From: Arthrobacter stackebrandtii
GTDB taxonomy: Bacteria > Actinomycetota > Actinomycetes > Actinomycetales > Micrococcaceae
Direction of reading: 5' to 3'
DNA: 64,000 bases
NCBI RefSeq assembly: GCF_017876675.1
Contig: NZ_JAGIOI010000001.1
Span: 186,001 to 250,000, forward strand
Positions 25,464-34,320 of the stretch are shown here, piece by piece; the first letter of the stretch is position 1, and each line of letters opens with the position of its first letter. The translations under genes and the position numbers were made by a program. The notes beneath the pieces were generated by a model that was not told the origin of the DNA, ran no database searches, and was given only the letters and a program-made list of their open reading frames with translations.

Positions 25464-25978
25464 GGGACTCGACGCACCTCTTCAACGGATCCGGTGGGCG
25501 CGTCCATGGACCTGGCTGGAACGGCGTCGTCGGGGTTCGTGACGGGCACTGTTTGGGCACCGAATGCCAGCTTCCACGAGCGCCGGATCAGCACTGTGCA
25601 GGTGAAGAAGATTACGGCTCCGTTGACCGCGTGGAATGCCAGCATGAAGGTTGCGGCCAAGGGAATGCTGATGGCTTCACCTTCGGACGGCGGACCCACG
25701 TTGAAGATGGTGCCTGTCAGGATGAACAGCACCGTTTGAAACAGCACCAGAACCAGCGGCAGTACGCTCAGCCAGATGAGCCGCTTGCCGGCGTGGGCCA
25801 GCGCCGCCGAGATGATGAGCAACAGCGCCAGCAACGGGAGGACGAAGCGGCCGTTCATGGCGTGGAGGATAAACAGTTCGTCCTCCGGGTTGCTGAAGAC
25901 GCCCACTGCGGCGAGGTAGAACTGCAGAAGCACCGCGGTGGTGAGCAGGATGGACAGCACCGCGAATAACTTGCGCAC
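25460..25978 (-). CDS. DUF6220-like four-helix membrane protein
   Basis: A 172-residue membrane protein with helices near 5-27, 42-62, 68-90 and 105-128. Conserved His residues lie in ILHAMNGRF (about 38-46) and AFHAVNGAV (about 114-122); such paired His residues in helices could bind heme or metal, but this is inference. It overlaps the multicopper oxidase gene by four bases (ATGA), so the two are surely co-translated. A structurally similar protein is encoded at 2621-3058. The start is preceded by AAGGAG. Function unknown; an accessory role in electron transfer or metal handling fits the context. Confidence 0.72.
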   Translation of the reverse strand: MRKLFAVLSILLTTAVLLQFYLAAVGVFSNPEDELFILHAMNGRFVLPLLALLLIISAALAHAGKRLIWLSVLPLVLVLFQTVLFILTGTIFNVGPPSEGEAISIPLAATFMLAFHAVNGAVIFFTCTVLIRRSWKLAFGAQTVPVTNPDDAVPARSMDAPTGSVEEVRRVP

Positions 25979-26247
25979 TACAACGCTCCTTGCTTTTTTG
26001 GGTCGGTACTTTTTCCATGATGAACCTGCCGCTGCAACACTTCATCCGTGGCAGCACGTAGCTTTGCGGACTACTGCAAACTTCTTGCCGTCAGCCGGCG
26101 GGATGCACCTCCACGATCCCGCCCCGGGCCGAAACATTAGGCAACAGATCACTGCCCTAATTATGAAATTAACGCCATGGAAGGGTAGCCTTTCTTTGGC
26201 CGGAGCAAACTCCAGCCGTTAATTATCGAAACCACCGGAGTATCTGG
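25979..26247. promoter_or_regulatory. divergent promoter region of the oxidase operon and efeUOB
   Basis: A 269-base spacer, more AT-rich than its surroundings, controlling both directions. An inverted pair TTAGGCA (26137-26143) and TGCCCTAA (26153-26160) resembles the ends of an iron-regulator (DtxR/IdeR) box, but the spacing is longer than the 19-base consensus, so I do not claim it as one. AAGGGTAGCCTT near 26178 is another imperfect palindrome. Confidence 0.45.
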
Positions 26248-27843
26248 GTGCTGGCAACATTGGTGATTGGCCTTCGCGAAGGCCTGGAAGCCGCACTGAT
26301 AGTGGGCATGATCGCCGCTTTCCTGCGCCGCAACACCATCTCACTCAAGCCCATGTGGCTCGGTGTGGGCGCCGCCGTGCTGGTCAGCGCCCTGGTGGGC
26401 ATCACCTTGGAAATCGTCTCCGCCGCGCTCCCCCAGCAGCAGCAAGAAGCCATGGAAACCGTCATTGGCGCCGCCGCGGTCATCATCGTGACGTTCATGA
26501 TCCTGTGGATGAGCAAAAACTCCCGCAACATGAAATCCACGCTGGAACAGCACGCCGGATCCGCACTCAAGGGCGGTTCGGTCATGGCCCTGGCGGTCAT
26601 GGCATTCCTGGCGGTCTTGCGCGAAGGCGTGGAAACCGCCGTCTTCATGGTGGCCGCCTTCCAGTCTTCACTGAGCCCCCTGGCCGCCGGCACCGGCGCG
26701 GTGCTGGGCCTGGCGGTGGCCTCCGGCATCGGCTTCCTGCTCTTCCGCGGCGCCATCAAGCTCAACCTGGCCAAGTTCTTCCAGGCCACCGGCGTGTTCC
26801 TGATGTTCGTCGCCGCCGGGCTGGTCATGAAATCCCTGCGCACCGCCCACGAGGCCGGCTGGCTCAACGTCGGCCAGGACACCACCATCAGCCTCGCCTG
26901 GCTGGCCCCCAACGGCAGTGCCCGCGCCGCCATTCTCACCGGCGTCTTCGGCATCCCCAACGACCCCCGCGTGGTGGAACTGCTCGGCTGGGCCCTCTAC
27001 CTGGTCCCCATGCTCGCCTTCATCCTGTGGCCGCGCCGCGCCAAGCCCACCCCGGCAGCACTCCCCCGCGTGCAGTTCGCCGCCGCCGGCGCCCTGGCCA
27101 CGGCTGCCGTGGCGCTGGCCATTGCCGCCCCGCTGGCCATTCCTGCCGCAACACTTTCCTCAGGCACGACGCCGGCCCTCACTTCTTCCGGCGAGGCTGC
27201 GGTGACGCTTCGCCTCGCCTCGGATGAGGCCGCGGTGGCTGCCGGTGCAAACGCCGCCGCGGCCACGGGCGGCGGCAAGACACTCATCGTCACCGCGACC
27301 GACGGGCACAGCAACAGCTACGCCCTGACCGGCCATGGCACCGAATCACATGCCGGCCGCACCCTCTCCGCCTATACGGCCGTTGGCGGGGATTCCGCCA
27401 GCTCCAGCACGGCCGAGCCCGCCGAGCTCTCGGTGGCGGCCCTGGTGGAACTCAATGGCGGGCGCATCCCCGTTGGCATCAGCGCCTCCGCCAACCCCGG
27501 CCCCTTCGACGCCAGTTGGAAGCACAAGGGCGCCATCACCGTGTGGCTGGCCGGGGACACTCTGGTTGATGCCGTCAATGACGAGGGCACTGCGCTGACC
27601 CTCAGCGGCGGCGGCCTGGCCAGCCCCCGCACCATTGCCGTGGTGGGTGACGGCGGCTGGTCGGTCCCGGAGGACCATGTAACCGCGGCCGTCACCGAGC
27701 TGAACACCCTGGAATCGGCACGCAGCGAAAACACGTTGTGGTCGTGCATGCTCCCGTCGGTCCTGGCCATCGCCGCCGTGGCGTTTCTGGTGGCTGCCCG
27801 CCGCAACCGGCGCCAGCTGCTGGTCACCGCCCCCTCCCCTTAA
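26248..27843 (+). CDS. efeU: iron uptake transporter permease EfeU (FTR1 family) with long C-terminal extension
   Basis: Inner-membrane ferric iron permease of the EfeUOB system. The two REGxE iron-binding motifs are present: LREGLEAALIVG (residues 9-20) and LREGVETAVFM (about 128-138). Seven helices fill the first 275 residues, the normal EfeU length. The remaining 255 residues are an additional segment: a Ser/Ala/Gly-rich, probably extracytoplasmic domain (about 300-500) and one more helix (about 503-522). This extension is not in E. coli EfeU. Translation starts at a GTG. The gene is first in efeUOB. Confidence 0.93.
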   Translation: MLATLVIGLREGLEAALIVGMIAAFLRRNTISLKPMWLGVGAAVLVSALVGITLEIVSAALPQQQQEAMETVIGAAAVIIVTFMILWMSKNSRNMKSTLEQHAGSALKGGSVMALAVMAFLAVLREGVETAVFMVAAFQSSLSPLAAGTGAVLGLAVASGIGFLLFRGAIKLNLAKFFQATGVFLMFVAAGLVMKSLRTAHEAGWLNVGQDTTISLAWLAPNGSARAAILTGVFGIPNDPRVVELLGWALYLVPMLAFILWPRRAKPTPAALPRVQFAAAGALATAAVALAIAAPLAIPAATLSSGTTPALTSSGEAAVTLRLASDEAAVAAGANAAAATGGGKTLIVTATDGHSNSYALTGHGTESHAGRTLSAYTAVGGDSASSSTAEPAELSVAALVELNGGRIPVGISASANPGPFDASWKHKGAITVWLAGDTLVDAVNDEGTALTLSGGGLASPRTIAVVGDGGWSVPEDHVTAAVTELNTLESARSENTLWSCMLPSVLAIAAVAFLVAARRNRRQLLVTAPSP

Positions 27844-27855
27844 TTTCCTCCTGCC

Positions 27856-27883
27856 CACCGCTGCCCGGCTTCGGGCAGCGGTG
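27856..27883 (+). terminator. hairpin between efeU and efeO
   Basis: A perfect 12-base-pair stem (27856-27867 with 27872-27883) with a four-base loop, followed by CTTTT. It sits 12 bases after the efeU stop and 42 before efeO, so it probably lets part of the transcripts stop and sets a lower level of the downstream genes, or protects the efeU end. Confidence 0.75.
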
Positions 27884-27925
27884 CTTTTGCACCCCTTTTT
27901 ACAACCCACCCCATTAAGGACACCC

Positions 27926-29158
27926 ATGACTTCCTCCCCCACCGCCGCGCGCCCACGCACCATCCCCGCCCTGGCCGCGGGTGCCACGGTGCTTGCCCTG
28001 GCCCTGGCCGGTTGCAGCACCGCCACCCCTTCCGGCACGGCCGGCACCGCCTCGGGCGAGGCAGCACCCGTGAGCAACGGGGCGGCTCAAATCTCCGTCA
28101 GTGTTGAAAAGGTTGACGGCTTGGACCAGTGTGTCCCCGACTTCGCCACCGCCCCCGCCGGCCCTGTCACCTTCACAGTGGCCAACAAGGACGCCTCGGG
28201 CGTCAGCGAGGTGGAGTTGCTCAGCGACAAGCGCATCCTGGGTGAGCGCGAGAACATCATCCCCGGCCTGAAGGCCGTCAGCTTCACCGTGACCCTGCCC
28301 GGCGGCCAGTACCAGCTGTACTGCCCCGGGGCAGGCAACGAAAACACCCCGTTCACCGTGACCGGCAGCGCCGCCTCGGCGCAGGCCAACGGCGTGACCG
28401 GCCTGCTCAAGGAGGGCACCGACGGCTACGCCAAGTACGTCTCCGGACAGGTGGACAGCCTGGTGTTGGCCGTGGCCGCACTCCAAAAGGCCGTTGACTC
28501 GGGCGACGTGGAGGCAAGCCAGAAGGCGTATGCCGAGGCCCGCCCGTTCTTTGAGCGCATCGAGCCCGTGGCCGAAAGCTTCCCCGACCTGGACCCGGCA
28601 CTTGACCTGCGCGTGGCCGACGTCGAGCCCGGTGCGGAGTGGACAGGTTTCCACCCGCTGGAGAAGGACCTCTTTGAGGCCCAGGCCGTCACGGACGGTT
28701 CCAAGGCCCTCGCGGCCGGCATCGTGAGGGACGTCGACACCTTGAAGTCCCTCACGGCCGAGCTGGAAAGCAGTGGCGCTTACAAGCCCGAGGAGCTCGC
28801 CAACGGTGCCAGCGGGCTGCTGGAGGAAGTCCAGTCATCAAAAATAACCGGTGAGGAAGAGGCCTACTCCAAGCTTGACCTGGTGGACTTTGCCGCCAAT
28901 ATCGAAGGGTCCCAGCAGGCGTTTGAATACCTCAAGCCGGCCCTGCAGGAGATCGACCCGGGCCTGACAAAACAGATTTCCACGCAGTTCGAAACGGTCA
29001 CCACAGCACTGCAGGACTACCAGGATCCGGCGGCGCTGGGCGGCTGGAAGCCGTACACCGATGAGCTGAAGGCCTCCGACGGCGCCAAGCTCACCGCCCT
29101 GATCCAGGCCCTCCAGGCTCCGCTGGCCAAGATTTCCGAAAAGGTTGCAACCGTCTAA
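27926..29158 (+). CDS. efeO: iron uptake system lipoprotein EfeO
   Basis: A 410-residue extracytoplasmic iron-binding component. A lipoprotein signal with lipobox LAGC puts the lipidated Cys at residue 30. Next comes an EfeO-type cupredoxin domain (about 55-150, with Cys residues in QCVPDF and LYCPG), then the M75/imelysin-like domain with the metal motif HPLEKD (about 240-245). It hands iron to EfeU. The start is ATG 27926, preceded by AAGGA; a longer frame upstream has no ribosome site. It lies in efeUOB, with efeB following directly. Confidence 0.93.
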   Translation: MTSSPTAARPRTIPALAAGATVLALALAGCSTATPSGTAGTASGEAAPVSNGAAQISVSVEKVDGLDQCVPDFATAPAGPVTFTVANKDASGVSEVELLSDKRILGERENIIPGLKAVSFTVTLPGGQYQLYCPGAGNENTPFTVTGSAASAQANGVTGLLKEGTDGYAKYVSGQVDSLVLAVAALQKAVDSGDVEASQKAYAEARPFFERIEPVAESFPDLDPALDLRVADVEPGAEWTGFHPLEKDLFEAQAVTDGSKALAAGIVRDVDTLKSLTAELESSGAYKPEELANGASGLLEEVQSSKITGEEEAYSKLDLVDFAANIEGSQQAFEYLKPALQEIDPGLTKQISTQFETVTTALQDYQDPAALGGWKPYTDELKASDGAKLTALIQALQAPLAKISEKVATV

Positions 29159-30442
29159 ATGGAGACACCCACAGCACCCGGCCCCGACGTTCCGCGGCGG
29201 TCACTGATCAGCGGTTCTGCCGCAATGGCTGCGGCGGGCGGCCTCGTGCTCGGCGCGGGCGCGGCCACAGCGGCAGCCGCCGCCATGGCACCCAACGGGG
29301 CATCCGGCGTCGTACAGGGCGCCAGGAACGGCGACGAGCGCCATCCCTTCTACGGCGAACACCAGGCGGGCATCAGCACTCCCCCGCAGGACCACCTGGT
29401 GTTCACCGCCTTCGACGTCACGGCGACAACGCCGGTGGAGCTGCAGCTGGTTTTGGCGAAGTGGTCGGCGGCGATGGCGGAGCTGACGAACGGCAGGCCC
29501 GTCGGGAAGGTGCAGCCTGCGCGGGCGAACGGCGTGCCCGGCGACACCGGGGAGGCTGCCGACATGGGGCCGCACGGGCTGACGCTGACACTTGGATTTG
29601 GGCCGTCGCTGTTTGACGGGCGGTTTGGGCTGGAGAAGTTCAAGCCGGCCGGATTTGACCAGCTGCCGGCGATGGCTGGGGAGTCGCTGGATCCGGCGAT
29701 GACGGGCGGGGATTTGTGCATCCAGGCGTGCGCCAACGATCCGCAGGTGGCCTACCATGCTGTCCGGAACTTGGCCCGGATGGCAAGGACATCCGTGAGG
29801 ACGCGCTGGACAGTGCTCGGTTTTGGCCGCGCTTCGGCCGGGGCAAACCAGATAACCCCGCGCAATCTGCTGGGCTTCAAGGACGGCACCCGGAACATCA
29901 AAACAGAGGAGGACTTTGCCGAGCACGTGTGGGTGGGCGATGAGGCCGGGCAGGGGTGGATGGCGGGCGGCAGCTACCTTGTGGCGCGCAAGATCCACAT
30001 GATGATCGAGACGTGGGACGAGGATCCAATCAACGACCAGCAGGGCATTTTCGGCCGGACCAAGCAGGCGGGCGCACCGCTGTCCGGAACCCGCGAGCAC
30101 GACGTCCCCGATTTCCATGCGGCCGCGCCCGGCGGCGGTCCGGTGATTCCGGCGGACTCGCACATCGCGCTGGCAGCCCATGAGAACAACGGCGGGACGA
30201 AGATCCTGCGCCGCGGCTACAACTTCACCGACGGGCTCGACGCCGTGGGCCGCCTCGATGCCGGGTTGATGTTCCTGAGCTTCCAGCGCGATCCGGAACA
30301 ATTCGTGGCACTGCAGCGCAAGTTGGGTTCCTCGGACCGGCTCAACGAATACATCCGGCACGTGGGCTCCGGCGTGTATGCCGTGCCCGGCGGGCTCCCT
30401 GCGGCCGGCAACTACTACGGCAAGGAGTTCTTCCCCGGATAA
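29159..30442 (+). CDS. efeB: deferrochelatase/peroxidase EfeB (Dyp-type peroxidase)
   Basis: A 427-residue heme peroxidase exported folded: a twin-arginine signal (RRSLISGSA, then Ala/Gly-rich helix to about residue 45). Dyp-family landmarks are GFKDGTRNI (about 238-246, distal Asp), the heme His region IPADSHIALAAHENN (about 325-339) and FMSLSFQRDP-like LMFLSFQRDPEQF near 372. It completes the EfeUOB iron system, where it oxidises ferrous iron or draws iron from heme. Its ATG follows the efeO stop without any gap (TAAATG), so it depends on efeO translation. Confidence 0.94.
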   Translation: METPTAPGPDVPRRSLISGSAAMAAAGGLVLGAGAATAAAAAMAPNGASGVVQGARNGDERHPFYGEHQAGISTPPQDHLVFTAFDVTATTPVELQLVLAKWSAAMAELTNGRPVGKVQPARANGVPGDTGEAADMGPHGLTLTLGFGPSLFDGRFGLEKFKPAGFDQLPAMAGESLDPAMTGGDLCIQACANDPQVAYHAVRNLARMARTSVRTRWTVLGFGRASAGANQITPRNLLGFKDGTRNIKTEEDFAEHVWVGDEAGQGWMAGGSYLVARKIHMMIETWDEDPINDQQGIFGRTKQAGAPLSGTREHDVPDFHAAAPGGGPVIPADSHIALAAHENNGGTKILRRGYNFTDGLDAVGRLDAGLMFLSFQRDPEQFVALQRKLGSSDRLNEYIRHVGSGVYAVPGGLPAAGNYYGKEFFPG

Positions 30443-30481
30443 CTGGGCTGTCCAGGGTCTTTGGGTCCCGCGTGCTTGGGG

Positions 30482-31273
30482 TCAGGCCGGCGGGGCGACG
30501 ATGACCTTGGTGCCGGCGTCCTCGAATGCCCGGAGTTGCTCCAGCGTGATGCCGGAATCGGTGATGACGTTGCCCAGGTTGGTCAGGTCCATCGTGGCGA
30601 AGGCGCGGCGGCCGATCTTGGAGGAGTCGGCCAGGATGAACGCCTCGGACGCACGTCGGGCCATCCGGGAGTTGACGGAGGCCTCGCCCTCGTCGTTGAT
30701 GGTGGGGGCGGCGCCGGGCTCGATCCCGTTGACGCCGATGAACGCAAAGTCCAGTGCAACCCGCTGCAGGATGGAATCGGCGTACGGACCCACGAGTTCG
30801 TAGGAGCGCGGGTTCACGATGCCGCCGGTGACCATGATCTTGAAGTTGGGCCGGATGGCCAGCTGTGCGGCAATGTTGATCGCGTTCGTCACCACTGTCA
30901 GGGTGGGCCGGTTGGATGCCTCCATCAGGTCCTCGCGCGTGGCCAGCACCTGGGCCAGGGCCGTGCTGGTGGTGCCCCCGCACAGCCCGATGACCGCGCC
31001 CTTGGGAATCAGTGCACTGGCAGCCAGGGCGATGGCCTGCTTTTCGTGTGCGAAGTCGTCGCGGTTGTACCGGCCCGGAAGGTCGTAGGAGACGGAACCG
31101 CTCGTGGCACCGCCGCGGGTGCGGGTCAGCAGCCGCTCGTTGGCCAGCGAGTCCAGGTCGCGTCGGGCCGTGGCCGGGGAGACACCGAGCTTTTCAACGA
31201 TCTCATCCACTTCCACCTGCCCGTCGGCAGCCAGGATGTCCAGGATGGCGGTGAGGCGTTCGGTTCTGTTCAT
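30482..31273 (-). CDS. DeoR/GlpR family transcriptional regulator
   Basis: A 263-residue repressor. The N-terminal helix-turn-helix is typical (EIVEKLGVSPATARRDLDSL, about 23-42, then TRTRGGA), and the C-terminal effector domain binds a sugar phosphate, with GLCGGTTSTALA (about 94-105) and DSSKIGRRAFA near 215-225. The start at 31273 has AGAAGGA seven bases upstream. It is the last gene of the putative GalNAc operon, 112 bases after the aldolase gene, and most likely controls that operon and the divergent GH101 gene. Likely effector: a tagatose or galactosamine phosphate (inference). Confidence 0.9.
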   Translation of the reverse strand: MNRTERLTAILDILAADGQVEVDEIVEKLGVSPATARRDLDSLANERLLTRTRGGATSGSVSYDLPGRYNRDDFAHEKQAIALAASALIPKGAVIGLCGGTTSTALAQVLATREDLMEASNRPTLTVVTNAINIAAQLAIRPNFKIMVTGGIVNPRSYELVGPYADSILQRVALDFAFIGVNGIEPGAAPTINDEGEASVNSRMARRASEAFILADSSKIGRRAFATMDLTNLGNVITDSGITLEQLRAFEDAGTKVIVAPPA

Positions 31274-31385
31274 AATTCCTTCTCCGGGCGATGGTTCCGT
31301 CTCCGGCCATGGTACGTGGCGGCGGCCGTGTTTCCCCTGCAGGGGCTGCGTGGCGTTCCTGGGCGGGCCGGCCGCCGTCGTGCGG

Positions 31386-32225
31386 TTACTTTGCGGCGGC
31401 AAACAGGGACAGCAGGCGCGCAACCTCGGGAACCAGCGCGTCGCGGCCGGCCCCCAGGTATTTGCGGGAGTCCACGACGGCCGGGTTGGCGTCGAGGTAT
31501 TCGCGCACGGCGCGGGTGAAGAAGCCGTTCAGGTGGGTGGAGACGTTGATCTTGGTCATGCCGGCAGCGATCGCAGCCACGATGTTCTCATCCGAAACGC
31601 CGGAGGAGCCGTGCAGCACCAGGGGCACCTCCAGGGCTGCCTTCAGTTCGGCGATGCGGACCAGGTTCAGCGCGGCGGAGCGCTCGGTCATGGCGTGCGA
31701 GGAGCCCACAGCCACAGCCAGTGCGTCCACGCCGGTCGCGGCGACAAATGAGGCGGCTTCGGCAGGGTCGGTCAGCACGCCCGGTGCGTGGGCGCCGTCC
31801 TTGCCCCCGACCTTGCCCAGCTCTGCCTCAACGTACACGCCGCGCTCATGGGCGTAGGCGGCCACGCGAGCCGTGGATTCCACGTTTTCCGCGTACTCGA
31901 GGTGCGCGCCGTCGTACATGACGGAGCCGAAGCCCAGGTCCACGGCCTCGTACGCGAGGGCCTCGGACTCGGCGTGGTCCAGGTGCACCGCCACCGGGAC
32001 GGAGGCCCTGCGGGCGGCGGCGAGGGTGGCCGCGGCAACGGGCTCGAGCCCGCCGTGGAACTTGGCGCAGTTTTCGGAGATCTGCAGGATGACGGGGCGC
32101 CCGGCAGCCTCGGCACCGCCGATCAGCCCCTCAATGGTCTCGAGGTGGATCACGTTGAACGCGCCCTGCCCCGTGCCGGCCTTCGCGGCCAGGTCCATGA
32201 TGTCGCGCGTGTTTGTCAAAGCCAT
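31386..32225 (-). CDS. class II tagatose/fructose-bisphosphate aldolase
   Basis: A 279-residue zinc aldolase of the GatY/KbaY/FbaA class, cleaving tagatose- or fructose-1,6-bisphosphate to glyceraldehyde-3-phosphate and dihydroxyacetone phosphate. Metal and phosphate motifs: VHLDHAESEALAYEA (about 80-94), YVEAELGKVGG (about 130-140), and LHGSSGVSD followed by KINVSTHL (about 205-235). The start at 32225 is set by AGGA about ten bases upstream and by the conserved N-terminus. Neighbouring sugar kinase and SIS genes favour tagatose-1,6-bisphosphate as the substrate in this operon. Confidence 0.88.
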   Translation of the reverse strand: MALTNTRDIMDLAAKAGTGQGAFNVIHLETIEGLIGGAEAAGRPVILQISENCAKFHGGLEPVAAATLAAARRASVPVAVHLDHAESEALAYEAVDLGFGSVMYDGAHLEYAENVESTARVAAYAHERGVYVEAELGKVGGKDGAHAPGVLTDPAEAASFVAATGVDALAVAVGSSHAMTERSAALNLVRIAELKAALEVPLVLHGSSGVSDENIVAAIAAGMTKINVSTHLNGFFTRAVREYLDANPAVVDSRKYLGAGRDALVPEVARLLSLFAAAK

Positions 32226-32238
32226 GAGATGGAGGTCC

Positions 32239-33201
32239 TTAGTGGTCTGTGATGATGAGTTGTTCGGCAAGCTCGGTGTACCGCGGGGAGATTTCCCCGG
32301 CACCCGGCATAAGCACGGCGGCGGCGCTCCAGGAAGTGGCCCGGCGCAGGATTTCGCGGAGGTCCTCCACGCCGTTGGCAAGTGCGACGGCGGCCGCGCT
32401 CACGGCAGCGTCGCCGGCCCCCGTGGGGTTTCCGCTCAGCGGCGCCGGCAGCTTGGCCTGGATGTAGCGGCCGGGGTTCTCGGCACTGAATGCGAGCATG
32501 CCCTCCTCGCCCACGCTGACCAGGACGCGCCGGGCGCCGAGGTCCATGAGCTTGCGGGCGGCGGCGGCAAGGTTGGTCTCCCCCACGGCTTCCATGAGTT
32601 CGTGGTTGTTGGGCTTGAGCAGGTCTGCCCCCGCCTTCGCGGCTGCCAGGATGCCGGCACCTGAGGTGTCGATGATGGCCGGCACGCCGGCGCCGTGGGC
32701 CAGTGCCACAAGGGCCGGGTAGAAGTCGGCCGGCGCCTGGTCCGGGAGGGAGCCGGAGCCGACGAGCACGCCCGGGCGGCGTACGCCGTCGGGCATCTGG
32801 ACACCGGCGAGGTTGTCCACGACTGCAGCGGCGAGGGCCTGCCACTCTTCCGGCGACAGCGCCTGGCCGGACTCGTTGAAGATGCTGGTGGTGAAGTCCG
32901 CGGCGGTGTCCACGAGCGCGATTGAGCTGCGGGTGTCGGCGGCCACGGGGACCAGCTGGTGCAGCATGCCGGAGGCATCCAGGTCGGTGCGGAAGCGCTC
33001 CCCGGAGAGCCCGCCCACCGTGGCGACGGCCAGTGTGGGGTGGCCCAGCTGGTGCGCCACGCGGGAGACGTTCAGGCCCTTGCCACCGGCGCGGTGGAGC
33101 GGGGTGGGGACGCGGTGCGAGGCGCCCAGGTTGATGCCGGGCACGGTGTAGGTGACGTCGACGGCGGGGTTGGGCGTGACCGTCAGGACCAGGTTGTTCA
33201 T
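32239..33201 (-). CDS. PfkB-family hexose-phosphate kinase (1-phosphofructokinase / tagatose-6-phosphate kinase type)
   Basis: A 320-residue ribokinase-fold kinase. It starts NNLVLTVTPNPAVDVTYTVP, has the substrate glycines GGKGLNVSRVAHQLG (about 38-52) and ends with the ATP/anion-hole motif NPTGAGDAAVSAA (catalytic Asp about residue 255). These are the FruK/LacC/PfkB features. In this operon, phosphorylation of tagatose-6-phosphate to the 1,6-bisphosphate is the expected step. It overlaps the ROK gene by four bases upstream and lies 13 bases before the aldolase gene. Confidence 0.88.
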   Translation of the reverse strand: MNNLVLTVTPNPAVDVTYTVPGINLGASHRVPTPLHRAGGKGLNVSRVAHQLGHPTLAVATVGGLSGERFRTDLDASGMLHQLVPVAADTRSSIALVDTAADFTTSIFNESGQALSPEEWQALAAAVVDNLAGVQMPDGVRRPGVLVGSGSLPDQAPADFYPALVALAHGAGVPAIIDTSGAGILAAAKAGADLLKPNNHELMEAVGETNLAAAARKLMDLGARRVLVSVGEEGMLAFSAENPGRYIQAKLPAPLSGNPTGAGDAAVSAAAVALANGVEDLREILRRATSWSAAAVLMPGAGEISPRYTELAEQLIITDH

Positions 33202-34196
33202 GCGGGCACCTCCAGGGTTCCGGACTCGCGGAGGCTGCGGGCCTTCAAGGCGGAGCCGATCAGCCCGGCGTTCTCCCCCAGTGCGGCGTGGACGTATTCC
33301 GGGCGGCGGTGGAAGGTGAGCAGCTCGTCAACGCGGGCGGCGAGGGGTTCGAAGAGGGTGTCCCCCGCCATGGACAGCCCGCCGCCGAGCACCACGGTCT
33401 CGGTGCCGAGGATGGACACGCACTGCGCCACGCTGAATGCGAGGGCGTTGATGGCGTCGGAGTAGACCGTGGCGGCCGCCTCATCGCCCGTTGCGGCCAG
33501 CTCGAGCACCTGCCGGGCACCGGCCACGGCCGTTCCGGTTGCTTCCGTATAGCGGCGCGCGATGGCACCTGCGGATCCGAGGGATTCCATGATGGCCATG
33601 CCGCCGCCGGGGGCGGGCACCATGGCATGGCCGATCTCCCCCGCATAGCCGCCGCCGACAACACGCCGGCCGTCGCACAGCACGGCACCGGCGATGCCCG
33701 TGCCAATCACCAGGATCAGCACATCCGTCTTGCCCACGGCGGCGCCGAGGCGGAATTCCGCCTCGCCGGCCATGCTGACGTCGTGGCCAAAGCCGACCGG
33801 CACGCCGAGCGCTTCAGTCAGGGTGGCCGTGAACGGGAAGTCCTTCCAGCCGAGGTTGGCCGAGTAGACGCCGATGCCGGCGTCCTCATCCACGATGCCG
33901 GGCACCGTCACGCCCACGGCGGTGATGTGCAGCTCCGGATGCGCGGCCCGGTATTCCCCGGTCAGCTCCACGATCCGCGAACACACGCTCTCGCCGGAGC
34001 GGGCGCCGTCCAGCGGCGTGGGGTGGCGCTGGATGTCCAGCACTTCGACGTTGCCCCCGCCCAGTTGCCCGTGCACCATGCCGACCTTCATGTCGGTGCC
34101 GCCAATGTCGAAGGCCAGCACGACGTCGCTGCCTCCTTGGGCGGATGCATCGGCTGGGGTGCCTGACTGGCCGGGACGGTTGGTCAAAGTGTTCAT
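33198..34196 (-). CDS. ROK family sugar kinase
   Basis: A 332-residue kinase without an N-terminal helix-turn-helix, so an enzyme rather than a ROK repressor. The ATP phosphate-1 motif is AFDIGGTDMKVGMV (about 28-41), phosphate-2 is VIGTGIAGAVL (about 160-170), and the catalytic Asp lies in GFGHDVSMAGEAE (about 137). The usual zinc site CxCGxxGCxE is replaced by PAPGGGMAIME (about 190-200), with no Cys. The context suggests GalNAc or galactosamine as substrate. ATG 34196 is used; the ribosome site (AAAGAA) is weak. The gene overlaps the next kinase gene by four bases. Confidence 0.86.
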   Translation of the reverse strand: MNTLTNRPGQSGTPADASAQGGSDVVLAFDIGGTDMKVGMVHGQLGGGNVEVLDIQRHPTPLDGARSGESVCSRIVELTGEYRAAHPELHITAVGVTVPGIVDEDAGIGVYSANLGWKDFPFTATLTEALGVPVGFGHDVSMAGEAEFRLGAAVGKTDVLILVIGTGIAGAVLCDGRRVVGGGYAGEIGHAMVPAPGGGMAIMESLGSAGAIARRYTEATGTAVAGARQVLELAATGDEAAATVYSDAINALAFSVAQCVSILGTETVVLGGGLSMAGDTLFEPLAARVDELLTFHRRPEYVHAALGENAGLIGSALKARSLRESGTLEVPA

Positions 34197-34260
34197 CAAG
34201 TTCAAGTTCTTTCGCAGAAAAACGCACAGTTCGATGGCGGGAAAATGCCGGGAAAACATG

Positions 34261-34292
34261 AGGCACCCCACTTTGGGCAAAGTGGGGTGCCT
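34261..34292 (-). terminator. hairpin between the SIS gene and the ROK kinase gene
   Basis: A perfect 14-base-pair stem (34261-34274 with 34279-34292) and a four-base loop, followed on the minus strand by CATGTTTT. It probably ends part of the SIS transcripts, so the SIS gene may be expressed above the rest of the operon. Confidence 0.75.
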
Positions 34293-34320
34293 AACATTTT
34301 AGCCGGTATCCCGTGCGTGC

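Noticed and set aside
26137-26160. Possible DtxR/IdeR iron box before efeU
   Set aside because: Half-sites TTAGG and CCTAA are present but 24 bases end to end instead of 19; kept only as a note on the spacer.
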